DNA of 64,000 nucleotides from an uncultured Winogradskyella sp. (GTDB taxonomy: Bacteria; Bacteroidota; Bacteroidia; Flavobacteriales; Flavobacteriaceae): positions 25,840-89,839 of the forward strand of contig CAJXLB010000009.1 of NCBI GenBank assembly GCA_913055905.1. Reading direction: 5' to 3'. Below are positions 1 through 9,210 of the stretch, piece by piece (position 1 is the stretch's first letter; the number at the start of each line of letters is the position of its first letter). The notes below the pieces were generated by a model. The model was not told the origin of the DNA. It was given only the letters and a program-made list of their open reading frames with translations, and ran no database searches. Made by a program: the position numbers and the translations under genes.

Positions 1-1080
1 AAAGCGCTTACGGATGACCTCAGTACAAATAAGGAAAAGGCGAAGGCAATTTACAAGTACATGCAAGAAAAAACACGTTATATCAGTGTGCAAGTAGGCA
101 TTGGTGGCTGGAAACCAACTGAAGCAAATGACGTAGATAGATTAGGTTACTCAGATTGCAAAGGGCTTACTAATTATACTAGAGCGTTACTTGATGCCAT
201 TGGAATTCCCTCTTATTATACCGTGGTTTGGGGTGGAGATGATATTAGGAATATAGACAAGAGTTTTTCTGTCACAGAGGGTAACCACGTTATCTTGTGC
301 TTGGCCGATGAAGAGGAGAATATATTTTTGGAGTGTACCAGCCAGACCAATCCTTTTGGATTCACCGCTGGTTTTACTGATGATAGGGATGTGCTTTTAA
401 TAACACCCAACGGTGGGCAAATAACGCATACCAATGTCTATAATGCTGATGACAGCCAGCAAATCACGACATCCGAGCTAATACTAGATGAGACAGGCTC
501 TTTAAAAGCAAACCTGACACGAAAGTATACAGGCTATCAATATGCACTACATTCAGATGCTGCGTCTAAGCTGGACAAAGAACACAAGATGCAACATCAT
601 TCAGATTGGGGTTATATCAATGCTTTTAAAATAAGTAACCTTGTGGTAGAGAATAATAAGGACGCTGTAAGTATTGCCGAGGAACTTGACATGACTGCCT
701 TAAGCTATGCATCAAAAAGTGGAGCTCGTTTAATTTTTCAACCAAACGTATTTAATCGTATAGAAACTATCCCTCCGCGCTATGCTAAAAGAACTTTAGA
801 TTTTAAGATACATCGTGCTTACAAGGATGTAGACACCTATGTCTTTTCCCTTCCTGAAGGTTATTCGCTGGAAGCAATGAACCCAAGTGCGACCATAGAA
901 ACCGTTTTTGGGTCTTACCACTATAGCCTCGAATTACTCGCCAACGATAAAATAAAGTATCACCGAAGACTTACAATAAATAAAGGCCTTTACACTAAAG
1001 AGGAATATTCAAAATATAGGGATTTCCTAAAGCAGGTCTCAAAACAAGATAAGACCAAAATAATTTTACTTAAAGAATAA
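1..1080 (+). CDS. DUF3857/transglutaminase-like protein, 5' end outside window
   Basis: The reading frame is open from the first base of the window, so the true start lies upstream and the internal ATG at 61 is not the start. The visible part begins inside a transglutaminase-like core: the GGWKP segment is followed by YSDCKGL, where the Cys codon at 157-159 is the expected nucleophile, and by GNHVILCL, which carries the candidate His. The rest is a beta-rich C-terminal region like that of DUF3857 proteins. It ends 10 nt before a second protein of the same family, so the two are probably co-transcribed. Substrate and role are unknown; such proteins are usually exported and are common in Bacteroidota. 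Confidence 0.85.
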   Translation, partial: KALTDDLSTNKEKAKAIYKYMQEKTRYISVQVGIGGWKPTEANDVDRLGYSDCKGLTNYTRALLDAIGIPSYYTVVWGGDDIRNIDKSFSVTEGNHVILCLADEEENIFLECTSQTNPFGFTAGFTDDRDVLLITPNGGQITHTNVYNADDSQQITTSELILDETGSLKANLTRKYTGYQYALHSDAASKLDKEHKMQHHSDWGYINAFKISNLVVENNKDAVSIAEELDMTALSYASKSGARLIFQPNVFNRIETIPPRYAKRTLDFKIHRAYKDVDTYVFSLPEGYSLEAMNPSATIETVFGSYHYSLELLANDKIKYHRRLTINKGLYTKEEYSKYRDFLKQVSKQDKTKIILLKE

Positions 1081-1090
1081 ACCACTAATC

Positions 1091-3121
1091 ATGAAATCAA
1101 TCACTTCACTTCTTATTATCTTCTTTCTCGGGTTTTCCCTGACATCATTCAGTCAAAACTATAAGTTTGGCAAGGTCTCTAAGGCAGAGGTTGAAGAAGC
1201 TTTATATCCTTTGGATTCAAACGCTAATGCAGCTATCCTTTATAAAAAGGAATATATAAACTTTGATTTTATTAAGGGTGAAGGTTGGCAACAAACCAGA
1301 ACAGTACACAAACGGATTAAGATTTACAATAAAGAAGGCTATAAATGGGCTACTCATGAGTTACTCTTATACACTGGCGGATCAGGGAATAGAGAGAAAA
1401 TTTCAAATATAAAAGGCTACACATTTACTTTGGACCAAGGTAAATTAGACAAGACGAAACTAAGGAACGAAAGTATTTTTGAAGAAGAATACAGCGAGTA
1501 CAGAAATAAAACGTCTATTACCATGCCAAACGTTGCTGAAGGCGCTGTAATTGAATTATCCTATAAAATCACATCACCGTTTTTAGAGATTGATGATATC
1601 GTTTTTCAATATGAGATTCCTGTTAAGGAATTGGAAGTCAATGTCGCCATTCCGCAATTTTTAGTCTACAATGAGTATTTTAATCCTAGAGCTTCGTTTT
1701 ATCCAAATGTGGTTAGGGAAAAAATGAAAAGGACATACATTTCCACCAATAGGAGTCGCAATATAGATGAGCTTAGCGCTAATACGTCATATTCAACCAA
1801 TAAGACCGATTACCTAGACAACATAATGCGCATTTCGGAACAAAACGTTCCAGCCATTAAGGACGAACCTTACATTGGTAACATAAACAACTATAAAGGT
1901 GTTTTAACTTTAGAGCTTTCTGCCTTTGTGGATGACATGGGTGTAATCGAAAAATCATTTTCATCTTCTTGGGATGCCGTTTCAAAAACCATCAATGAAA
2001 GCAGAGACTTTGGCGACCAACTGGGGAAAAATGGCTTTTTTAAAGACGATATCGAAACGTTGGTATCAGAGGTTGCAGATCCTTTTAAAAAGGCGGTAAT
2101 GTTGCATGCTTTTGTTAAGTCTAAGGTTAAGTGGAATAACTACAATGGCTATTCGGCTATGAGAGGAATAAGAAATGCCTACAAAGAGGGTTCTGGAAAT
2201 ATCGCAGATATTAATTTACTTTTAGTGGCAATGTTGAGGTCTCAAGGCGTAGAGGCCAATCCTGTACTCATAAGTACCAGAGATAATGGTATTCCTCTAT
2301 TTCCTACGCGTAAAGGCTTTAATTACGTAGTGTGTATGGTGCAGCACCAAAACCAATATATCCTTCTCGATGCCTCGGAGCCTTTTACCACGGTAAATGT
2401 CTTGCCACAACGTGCACTAAACTGGAAAGGGAGACTAATAAAAAGTGACGGGACCTCTGCTTGGGTGAACTTAAATGCAAATGAGCATTCGACCGAATCG
2501 ACAATGATAAATATTGAATTAACGGATAATTTTGAAGCAAAAGGAAGTGTGAGGCAGAGTTTTTCCAAGCATATAGGGCTAAAATCAAGAAACAACTATG
2601 CCAATATCAGTGAAGCGGATGTAATTAAAAGATTAGAGCGAGGTAAAGGCGCCTTAGAAGTTGGCAATGTAGAGTTTAAAAACTTAAAAGACATATCAAA
2701 ACCTTTGAGAATGTCTTATGACTATAATCTTTCGGATGCTGCTGATCAAGTTGGAGACAAGGTCTATTTTTCTCCTATGTTATTCCTGGCCATGACCGAA
2801 AACCCATTTAAACTAGAGGAGCGATTTTACCCTATTGATTTTATTTATCCCTATGAAGATAAATATATGGTAAACATTAAATTACCAGAAGGTTTTGAGG
2901 TAGAATATTTGCCTGAAAGTGAAGCCGCTGCTTTTAACCAAAAGGATATGGAGTTTAAATATATAATTAAAAATAATGGTGCCTTTTTACAGCTCATGGT
3001 AGATTTTAAAATTAATAAAACCATTGTCGGCCCTGAGGATTATGCCGTTTTTAAATCTTTTTTCAGTAAAATTGTAGACAAACAGGCAGAACAAATAGTG
3101 CTTACCAAAAAGGAAATATGA
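1091..3121 (+). CDS. DUF3857 domain protein with degenerate transglutaminase core
   Basis: This is a 676-residue exported protein. Residues 1-21 form a signal peptide ending near TSFSQ. A DUF3857-like N-terminal half is followed by a transglutaminase-fold segment around residues 330-400 (KAVMLHAFVKSKVKWNNYNG, then GSGNIADINLLLVAMLRSQG). At the place where the upstream paralogue has its catalytic Cys, this protein reads GNIADIN and has no Cys, so it is probably not a protease or transglutaminase. A beta-rich C-terminal domain follows. The pair probably arose by duplication. Its stop overlaps the next start as ATGA, which implies translational coupling. Function unknown. Confidence 0.85.
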   Translation: MKSITSLLIIFFLGFSLTSFSQNYKFGKVSKAEVEEALYPLDSNANAAILYKKEYINFDFIKGEGWQQTRTVHKRIKIYNKEGYKWATHELLLYTGGSGNREKISNIKGYTFTLDQGKLDKTKLRNESIFEEEYSEYRNKTSITMPNVAEGAVIELSYKITSPFLEIDDIVFQYEIPVKELEVNVAIPQFLVYNEYFNPRASFYPNVVREKMKRTYISTNRSRNIDELSANTSYSTNKTDYLDNIMRISEQNVPAIKDEPYIGNINNYKGVLTLELSAFVDDMGVIEKSFSSSWDAVSKTINESRDFGDQLGKNGFFKDDIETLVSEVADPFKKAVMLHAFVKSKVKWNNYNGYSAMRGIRNAYKEGSGNIADINLLLVAMLRSQGVEANPVLISTRDNGIPLFPTRKGFNYVVCMVQHQNQYILLDASEPFTTVNVLPQRALNWKGRLIKSDGTSAWVNLNANEHSTESTMINIELTDNFEAKGSVRQSFSKHIGLKSRNNYANISEADVIKRLERGKGALEVGNVEFKNLKDISKPLRMSYDYNLSDAADQVGDKVYFSPMLFLAMTENPFKLEERFYPIDFIYPYEDKYMVNIKLPEGFEVEYLPESEAAAFNQKDMEFKYIIKNNGAFLQLMVDFKINKTIVGPEDYAVFKSFFSKIVDKQAEQIVLTKKEI

Positions 3122-3444
3122 ATATAAAAAACGCACAACAAGACGTTGACAATTGGATAAAGGAACACGGTGTCCGTTATTTTAACGAGCTTACCAATAT
3201 GGCCCAATTGACCGAAGAGGTTGGTGAGGTGGCAAGAATCATTGCGCGTCGTTATGGTGAGCAGAGCGAAAAGGAAAGCGATAAAAATAAGGACTTAGGC
3301 GAAGAATTGGCCGATGTGGTTTTTGTTGTGCTTTGCCTCGCCAATCAAACGGGGATAGACCTTCAAGACGCCTTTGATAAAAAAATGCTAAAAAAAGCAA
3401 ATCGCGATCACGATAGGCACCACAACAATGAGAAATTAAAGTAG
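3118..3444 (+). CDS. MazG-like nucleotide pyrophosphohydrolase
   Basis: This 108-residue all-alpha protein has the MazG-type metal-binding pattern: LTEEVGEVARIIARRYGE near residues 29-46 and DLGEELADVVFVV near residues 60-72. Family members hydrolyse nucleoside triphosphates to the monophosphate and pyrophosphate, usually as house-cleaning enzymes. A single MazG domain fits the short length. It is coupled to the upstream DUF3857 gene by an ATGA overlap and lies 28 nt before aroA. The actual nucleotide substrate cannot be told from sequence. Confidence 0.85.
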   Translation: MNIKNAQQDVDNWIKEHGVRYFNELTNMAQLTEEVGEVARIIARRYGEQSEKESDKNKDLGEELADVVFVVLCLANQTGIDLQDAFDKKMLKKANRDHDRHHNNEKLK

Positions 3445-3472
3445 CTTTGTAGCTAAAGCCTAACTTAAGCTC

Positions 3473-4702
3473 ATGTTATTATCTCTTCAAAAATCGAAAC
3501 TCGTTTCAGGAAAAACCTTGCAAATAACAGGGTCTAAAAGCGAATCGAATAGGTTGTTGTTGCTTCAGGCCTTATTTCCTGAAATTAAGATTTTAAACCT
3601 ATCCAATTCAGATGATACGGTTTTAATGAAAGAAGCATTGTCTTCAGAAGCTGAGGTTGTAGATATTCATCATGCTGGTACGGCTATGCGGTTCCTCACC
3701 GCATTTTTTGCTGTAAAGCCCAAAAGGGAAGTAGTGCTTACAGGCTCGCAACGAATGAAAGAAAGACCCATAGGCATATTGGTCGAGGCCTTGCAAACCT
3801 TGGGTGCGGACATTTCCTATTTGGAAAAACAAGGCTATCCACCGCTAAAAATCAGAGGTAGAAATATTAACAAATCCCAAGTGCGATTAAAGGCTAATGT
3901 CAGTAGTCAGTACATATCGGCATTACTTCTTATTGCGCCAGTATTAAAGCGTGGTCTAACCATAGAATTGGAAGGTACTGTAACTTCTGTGCCTTACATA
4001 AATATGACACTTAGCCTCTTAAATCAATTAGGCATAGAAACCAGTTTTAATGGACAGTTTATAAAGGTGTATCCTTTTAATAAAACTTTGTCCGCTGAGA
4101 AAGTAATTGAGGTTGAATCAGATTGGTCATCCGCTTCCTACTTCTATAGTTTCATAGCGCTGAGTGACGTGGGTACGGAAATAATTTTAAAATCGTATAA
4201 ATCCAATTCACTTCAAGGTGATGCCATATTAGCAAAATTGTATCGCGAATTTGGTGTTGAAACGGTTTTTGAGGGTACAGCGATTAGGTTAAAAAAATCA
4301 GACACCGTTGAAGAGGAATCAAGTTTGGAAATAGATTTGAGCAATGCGCCAGATATAGCCCAAACTATTGCAGTCACCGCATTTGGATTACAAAAGCCAA
4401 TACATTTAACCGGACTTCATACCTTGAAGATTAAGGAGACGGATCGTCTTGTGGCCTTAAAAAATGAATTGACCAAATTAGGTGCCCAAATTGAAATTAC
4501 AGCTAATAGCCTAGAACTTAAGGCTACCCAATCCATAAAGCCAAATGTTGCTATTGCCACTTACAATGACCATAGGATGGCTATGGCCTTTGCACCCTTA
4601 GCATTAAGAACTTCAATTGTTATAGAAGATGCAGACGTGGTGAGTAAATCATACCCTTCATTTTGGGACGATTTACAATCTATTGGCATCATTTTAAAAT
4701 AA
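3473..4702 (+). CDS. aroA: 3-phosphoshikimate 1-carboxyvinyltransferase (EPSP synthase)
   Basis: This 409-residue enzyme catalyses the sixth shikimate-pathway step, joining phosphoenolpyruvate to shikimate 3-phosphate. Visible EPSP synthase marks are SESNRLLLLQAL near the N-terminus (the usual SKS reads SKSES), GTAMRFLTAFF, RMKERPIGILVEAL, SSQYISALLLIAP, and the C-terminal APDIAQTIAV and KIKETDRLVALKNEL segments. The N-terminal and middle motifs are intact, so an active enzyme is expected. Length is slightly below the usual 420-430. It follows the MazG gene and precedes queA, which has its own promoter. Confidence 0.95.
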   Translation: MLLSLQKSKLVSGKTLQITGSKSESNRLLLLQALFPEIKILNLSNSDDTVLMKEALSSEAEVVDIHHAGTAMRFLTAFFAVKPKREVVLTGSQRMKERPIGILVEALQTLGADISYLEKQGYPPLKIRGRNINKSQVRLKANVSSQYISALLLIAPVLKRGLTIELEGTVTSVPYINMTLSLLNQLGIETSFNGQFIKVYPFNKTLSAEKVIEVESDWSSASYFYSFIALSDVGTEIILKSYKSNSLQGDAILAKLYREFGVETVFEGTAIRLKKSDTVEEESSLEIDLSNAPDIAQTIAVTAFGLQKPIHLTGLHTLKIKETDRLVALKNELTKLGAQIEITANSLELKATQSIKPNVAIATYNDHRMAMAFAPLALRTSIVIEDADVVSKSYPSFWDDLQSIGIILK

Positions 4703-4715
4703 ACCGTTCAATTAC

Positions 4716-4747
4716 TTGACAAGCCCTCTGTTGAGATTGTATATTTG
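4716..4747 (+). promoter_or_regulatory. Flavobacterial promoter of queA
   Basis: A TTGAC element at 4716-4720 is followed after 21 bp by TATATTTG at 4740-4747. This matches the Bacteroidota -33/-7 pattern TTG...TAnnTTTG. The box lies 24 nt before the queA ATG, which gives a leader of about 18-20 nt. It also shows that the in-frame TTG inside the box is not the start codon. Confidence 0.7.
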
Positions 4748-4771
4748 CAACTTCAAAAAAAATACCAGTTT

Positions 4772-5821
4772 ATGAAATTATCACACTTCAATTTTGACCT
4801 TCCACAAGAATTATTAGCCGAGCATCCAGCAGAACACAGAGATGAATCACGATTAATGGTTTTAAATAGGGAGAAAGAAACCATTGAACACAAATTGTTT
4901 AAAGATGTTATCGACTATTTTGACGAAGGTGATGTGATGATCTTAAACAATACAAAAGTTTTTCCGGCGAGGCTTTATGGCAATAAGGAGAAAACAGGTG
5001 CGCGCATCGAAGTTTTCCTATTAAGGGAACTAAATAAAGATCAGCGCCTTTGGGACGTGCTTGTAGATCCTGCGAGAAAAATTAGAATTGGTAACAAGTT
5101 ATATTTTGGGGATGACGAAACCCTTGTTGCTGAGGTCATAGATAACACTACATCTCGTGGTAGAACCTTACGCTTCCTTTATGACGGATCTTACATGGAT
5201 TTCCGAAGAAAGCTTACCGAGTTGGGAGAGACACCGCTACCTAAATATATAAAGCGCGATGTTGAGCCAGAAGACGAAGATCGTTACCAAACTATTTTTG
5301 CTAAAAATGAAGGTGCTGTGGCAGCACCAACGGCTGGATTGCACTTTTCAAAACATCTACTAAAACGATTGGAGATAAAAGGAGTTGAAATGGCAGAAGT
5401 AACCCTTCATGTAGGTTTGGGTACTTTTAATCCGGTTGAGGTCGAGGATTTATCCAAACATAAAATGGATAGTGAAGAAATTAGGATAAGTCAGGCGGCT
5501 GCAGATATTGTAAATAAAGGGATTGAAAACAAAAAGCGAGTTTGTGCTGTCGGTACAACCTCGATGCGTACCATTGAAAGTTCAGTATCTTCTAGTGGAA
5601 GACTGAATCCGTACGAAGGGTGGACCAACAAGTTCATTTTTCCACCATATGAGTTTAGCATTGCAAACAGTATGATAACCAACTTCCATACGCCAAAGTC
5701 TACTTTGCTTATGATGATATCTGCCTTTGCTGGCCACGAATTTGTAAAACATGCCTACGAAGTAGCCGTTAAGGAGAAATATAGATTTTACTCTTATGGC
5801 GATGCTATGCTGATTATATAA
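4772..5821 (+). CDS. queA: tRNA preQ1(34) S-adenosylmethionine ribosyltransferase-isomerase
   Basis: QueA transfers and isomerises the ribosyl part of S-adenosylmethionine onto preQ1 at the tRNA wobble position, giving epoxyqueuosine. The 349-residue product begins [11 protein letters not shown], the usual N-terminus, so the ATG at 4772 is preferred over an earlier in-frame TTG that lies inside the promoter. Conserved segments include [50 protein letters not shown] and [13 protein letters not shown] rho-independent terminator follows, so it looks like a single-gene transcript. Confidence 0.96.
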   Translation: MKLSHFNFDLPQELLAEHPAEHRDESRLMVLNREKETIEHKLFKDVIDYFDEGDVMILNNTKVFPARLYGNKEKTGARIEVFLLRELNKDQRLWDVLVDPARKIRIGNKLYFGDDETLVAEVIDNTTSRGRTLRFLYDGSYMDFRRKLTELGETPLPKYIKRDVEPEDEDRYQTIFAKNEGAVAAPTAGLHFSKHLLKRLEIKGVEMAEVTLHVGLGTFNPVEVEDLSKHKMDSEEIRISQAAADIVNKGIENKKRVCAVGTTSMRTIESSVSSSGRLNPYEGWTNKFIFPPYEFSIANSMITNFHTPKSTLLMMISAFAGHEFVKHAYEVAVKEKYRFYSYGDAMLII

Positions 5822-5842
5822 ATTTGAATTCAAGAAAATACC

Positions 5843-5869
5843 AAAGCCTCCTAAACGGGAGGCTTTTTT
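5843..5869 (+). terminator. Rho-independent terminator after queA
   Basis: A GC-rich stem (GCCTCC pairing with GGAGGC, loop of about six bases) is followed by a run of T. It starts about 20 nt after the queA stop and separates queA from rlmN. Confidence 0.85.
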
Positions 5870-5892
5870 ATGAGGCAAAGATTTATAATCGT

Positions 5893-5900
5893 TAATTTTG
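5893..5900 (+). promoter_or_regulatory. -7 box directly before rlmN
   Basis: TAATTTTG matches the flavobacterial -7 consensus exactly. It ends only 6 nt before the preferred ATG at 5907, so transcription would begin at or within a base or two of the start codon, suggesting a leaderless mRNA. No clear -33 TTG is visible upstream. Confidence 0.5.
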
Positions 5901-5906
5901 CAATCT

Positions 5907-6947
5907 ATGACAAATGGCAAAAAAGATATAAGAGCACTGACTAAAGATCAATTACGAGCTTTTTTTATAGATCGAGGCGATAAAGCATTTCGTGGAAATC
6001 AGGTCTATGAATGGTTGTGGAAAAAATCGGCACACAGTTTTGAGGATATGACCAATATTTCCTTGGAAACAAGGGCTATGTTAGAAGAGCATTTTGTCAT
6101 TAATCATATTAAGGTAGATCAGATGCAAAGAAGTTCTGACGGTACTATTAAAAATGCCGTTCAGCTGCATGATGGACTTATAGTAGAATCTGTTTTAATA
6201 CCTACATCAACACGTACTACAGCCTGTGTGTCTTCGCAAGTGGGCTGCAGCTTAGATTGTAAATTCTGTGCTACGGCAAGATTGAAACGTATGCGAAATC
6301 TTAATCCTGACGAAATATATGATCAGGTCGTAGCGATAGATAATGAAAGTCGGCTGTATTATGATAAACCGTTAAGCAACATTGTGTTTATGGGAATGGG
6401 AGAGCCACTCATGAATTACAATAATGTGCTAAAAGCCATTGATAAAATAACCTCTCCTGAAGGTTTAGGGATGTCTCCCAAGCGAATCGTAGTTTCCACT
6501 TCTGGTGTGCCAAAAATGATAAAGAAATTGGCCGATGACGATGTTAAATTTAAACTGGCCGTGTCATTGCATTCTGCTATTGATGAGGTTAGAACCTCGA
6601 TTATGCCATTTAATGCTACATTTCCACTAAAAGATTTAAGGGAAGCTTTAGAGTATTGGTATGCTAAAACAAAAAAAAGAATCACTTATGAATATGTGGT
6701 TTGGGAAGGAATTAACGATAAACGAAAAGATGTTGATGCTCTAGTTCAATTCTGCAAGTTTGCACCGAGTAAGGTCAATCTCATTGAATATAATCCCATT
6801 GACGATGGTGAATTCCAGCAAGCTGATTCTAAAGCCATAGACATGTATCAAGAGGTATTGGAAGCTAACCATATCACCGTGACGGTGCGCCGAAGTAGGG
6901 GAAAAGACATTGATGCGGCTTGTGGGCAATTGGCAAATAAGTCATAA
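5907..6947 (+). CDS. rlmN: 23S rRNA (adenine-2503-C2)-methyltransferase, radical SAM
   Basis: RlmN methylates C2 of A2503 in 23S rRNA, and A37 of some tRNAs, using S-adenosylmethionine and a 4Fe-4S cluster. The 346-residue product has the cluster motif CSLDCKFC (C-x3-C-x2-C), the GMGEPLMNYNNV segment, the RITYEYVVWEG region and a C-terminal Cys in DAACGQL, which corresponds to the residue that resolves the protein-RNA adduct. The ATG at 5907 is chosen because the earlier in-frame TTG at 5898 falls inside the -7 box. Confidence 0.96.
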   Translation: MTNGKKDIRALTKDQLRAFFIDRGDKAFRGNQVYEWLWKKSAHSFEDMTNISLETRAMLEEHFVINHIKVDQMQRSSDGTIKNAVQLHDGLIVESVLIPTSTRTTACVSSQVGCSLDCKFCATARLKRMRNLNPDEIYDQVVAIDNESRLYYDKPLSNIVFMGMGEPLMNYNNVLKAIDKITSPEGLGMSPKRIVVSTSGVPKMIKKLADDDVKFKLAVSLHSAIDEVRTSIMPFNATFPLKDLREALEYWYAKTKKRITYEYVVWEGINDKRKDVDALVQFCKFAPSKVNLIEYNPIDDGEFQQADSKAIDMYQEVLEANHITVTVRRSRGKDIDAACGQLANKS

Positions 6948-6975
6948 AAAAAGCGGCCTATTGGCCGCTTTATTT
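6946..6975. terminator. Bidirectional terminator between rlmN and the T9SS gene
   Basis: The inverted repeat AAGCGGCC-TATT-GGCCGCTT is flanked by A-rich and T-rich tracts. It lies just after the rlmN stop and 24 nt from the stop of the convergent gene, so it can serve both. Confidence 0.85.
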
Positions 6976-6998
6976 GAAGAATATTTAAAAAGGGGATC

Positions 6999-7934
6999 TT
7001 AATTTTTTATAAACTTAAAAGTTTCAGTATCACCATTGATACTCACTTTTGCTAGGTACATGCCATCATTTAATGAGCTAACATTGATGGATTCTTCTGT
7101 CGCTCTTAATTCTTTCACCAAAACACTCCGTCCCAAAATTGAATAAATTTCAATATGGTTTAAGGGTAAACCAGAAGATTCTAAATTCAACTTCTCTTGA
7201 TTTTTATTGTAATGATAAGCGAATTTATTCTGTTCAAAGTCATTAACAGATAGAGGCTCATTATTTGTTCTAAAATTATCAATGTAACCGAATCCTGCAA
7301 AATTATCATGTGCAAATCGCACTTGTTCAATATCCGTGTCAATTGTGGCTACCGTACCTTGATAAATAGAAGTGTTATCAATAAAAAACTCAATTGAATT
7401 ATTAGTAAGTTCCATTTTAACATTAAACCAGGTAAGAGGCGTCCAATCAACGTTTGTGTCATCTAATATTACAGTTCCCATTCCATCATCAACAAGAACG
7501 ACTATGTTGCCTTCAAACGTAAATCTTATATAGCTTATAAAATTTCCGCTTGTAGTATTTACTAGCCCAAATAGGTAATCTGAGGTAGTTGAAGAATCAA
7601 ACGTGTCTAAATACATATCCGCAGAAAACACAGCGTCTGCAAATGGAACTGCCACCGAATAATTATAGAAAGCTCCAACAAAAGGTGATGATTGTCCAGG
7701 GAAAGCACTTTCGGTATCTATTTTAAGAGATAAGGTTCCATCACTAGCTTCCTCGTCTGTGACGACTTGATTTGTAATAAATGTTCCTGGTCCGGTACCA
7801 GTTGTTTCCCATCCGTTTTGCGTATTAATGTCACCTTGGGTATATCCCTCACTAGTTTCAAATGAAATTGTTTGTTGAGCGAACATATACATGCCTAAGG
7901 TACAACAGATCATTAATAAAGTAATTTTTTTCAT
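6999..7934 (-). CDS. Secreted LamG-like protein with T9SS type A sorting domain
   Basis: This 311-residue protein begins with a signal peptide (residues 1-19, ending MYMFAQ). The body (about 20-225) is beta-rich and resembles concanavalin/LamG-like jelly-roll domains: ETSEGYTQGD, an extended strand pattern and IDNFRTNN at its end. Residues 230-311 form a Por-type C-terminal sorting domain, with IYSILGRSVLV, SLNDGMYLAKV and a final FKFIKN. The protein should therefore leave the cell through the type IX secretion system and be anchored or released at the surface. No catalytic residues were recognised, and a ligand cannot be named. Confidence 0.8.
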   Translation of the reverse strand: MKKITLLMICCTLGMYMFAQQTISFETSEGYTQGDINTQNGWETTGTGPGTFITNQVVTDEEASDGTLSLKIDTESAFPGQSSPFVGAFYNYSVAVPFADAVFSADMYLDTFDSSTTSDYLFGLVNTTSGNFISYIRFTFEGNIVVLVDDGMGTVILDDTNVDWTPLTWFNVKMELTNNSIEFFIDNTSIYQGTVATIDTDIEQVRFAHDNFAGFGYIDNFRTNNEPLSVNDFEQNKFAYHYNKNQEKLNLESSGLPLNHIEIYSILGRSVLVKELRATEESINVSSLNDGMYLAKVSINGDTETFKFIKN

Positions 7935-7951
7935 AAGCTAAAAGTTTTATG

Positions 7952-7970
7952 ATTAATTAATTAATTAATT
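7952..7970. repeat. Short ATTA tandem repeat upstream of the T9SS gene
   Basis: About five copies of ATTA lie 18-36 nt upstream of the ATG of the minus-strand T9SS-sorted protein, in its presumed 5' leader or promoter. Such a tract could vary by slippage, but only one sequence is available here. Confidence 0.5.
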
Positions 7971-8049
7971 GAAAGTTACAAATAAATTTTGTGCTTTAGG
8001 CTTCACCTATAATTTTTATCAATTACGGAATTACGAAGGTCATAATTTG

Positions 8050-8057
8050 TAATTTTG
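8050..8057 (+). promoter_or_regulatory. -7 box for the polyprenyl synthetase gene
   Basis: TAATTTTG matches the TAnnTTTG consensus and lies about 60 nt before the TTG start of the downstream gene. A clear -33 TTG was not found, so confidence is moderate. Confidence 0.45.
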
Positions 8058-8116
8058 CAGTTTAGATTAAAAAATGGTATTTATTTTGTCAAAATCTCAG
8101 TTAGTACATTAGGCCG

Positions 8117-9094
8117 TTGAAAATCACCGAACAAATAAAACAACCCATTGCTTACGAAATGGAGCTTTTTGAGCAAAAGTTCCGACTTTCTATGGCGAGT
8201 AAGGTGGCCTTGCTCAACCGTATTACCTATTACATCGTAAATAGAAAAGGTAAGCAAATGCGGCCTATGTTTGTCTTTTTGGTGGCCAAAATGCTTAATA
8301 ATGGTGAGATTAGCGAACGCACTTACCGTGGTGCATCGGTAATTGAGCTCATACATACTGCTACGCTTGTCCATGATGATGTTGTTGATGACAGCAATCG
8401 CAGACGTGGATTCTTCTCGGTTAACGCGCTTTGGAAAAATAAAATTGCCGTCCTCATTGGTGATTATTTATTGTCAAAGGGCTTACTCTTGTCCATCGAT
8501 AATAACGACTTCGACCTCCTTAAGATTATTTCGGTTGCTGTACGGGAAATGAGTGAAGGCGAATTACTTCAAATTGAAAAAGCCCGTCAACTGGATATCA
8601 CGGAAGAGGTGTATTATGACATTATACGTCAAAAAACCGCTACCTTAATAGCTGCCTGTTGCAGTTTGGGTGCTGCTTCCGTAAAACCAAATTCTTCAGA
8701 AGTTGATACCATGAGAAAGTTTGGGGAGCTTATAGGCATGGCGTTTCAAATTAAAGATGATTTGTTTGACTATGGCGAACAAAAAATAGGCAAACCAACA
8801 GGAATCGATATTAAGGAACAAAAAATGACCTTACCTTTAATTTATACCATTAACAACGCTTCCAAAAAGGATAGAGCTTGGCTTATAAATTCAGTAAAGA
8901 ATCATAACAAGGATAAGAATAGGGTAAAAGAAGTCATTGCATTTGTAAAAGCCAATGGTGGTCTTGAGTATGCTGTTAAAAAAATGAAATCGTTCCAAAA
9001 CGAAGCTTTGGCCTTATTATCAAACTATCCAGATTCCCCTTACAAGGCCTCATTACAGTTAATGGTAGACTATGTTATAGATAGAAAAAAGTAA
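8117..9094 (+). CDS. Polyprenyl (isoprenyl) diphosphate synthase
   Basis: This trans-prenyltransferase condenses isopentenyl diphosphate onto an allylic diphosphate to make a long-chain precursor, probably for the menaquinone side chain. The 325-residue product has both aspartate-rich motifs: HDDVVDDSNRRRG (first DDxxD, near residue 84) and KDDLFDYGEQKIGK (second, near residue 213). GKQMRPMFVFL is the expected substrate-binding stretch. The start is TTG at 8117, because the encoded MKITEQIKQPIAYEM matches the usual flavobacterial N-terminus. Chain length cannot be fixed from sequence. Confidence 0.92.
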   Translation: MKITEQIKQPIAYEMELFEQKFRLSMASKVALLNRITYYIVNRKGKQMRPMFVFLVAKMLNNGEISERTYRGASVIELIHTATLVHDDVVDDSNRRRGFFSVNALWKNKIAVLIGDYLLSKGLLLSIDNNDFDLLKIISVAVREMSEGELLQIEKARQLDITEEVYYDIIRQKTATLIAACCSLGAASVKPNSSEVDTMRKFGELIGMAFQIKDDLFDYGEQKIGKPTGIDIKEQKMTLPLIYTINNASKKDRAWLINSVKNHNKDKNRVKEVIAFVKANGGLEYAVKKMKSFQNEALALLSNYPDSPYKASLQLMVDYVIDRKK

Positions 9095-9210
9095 TTTAAT
9101 AATCAATAAATCAATTGGTTATAAATTATTTTAAAAATTTTCACAATCTCATACAACCTTTTTAACCATATTAGCGTCTATACTAATAGAAAACCTTTTG
9201 TGTCAAAAAA

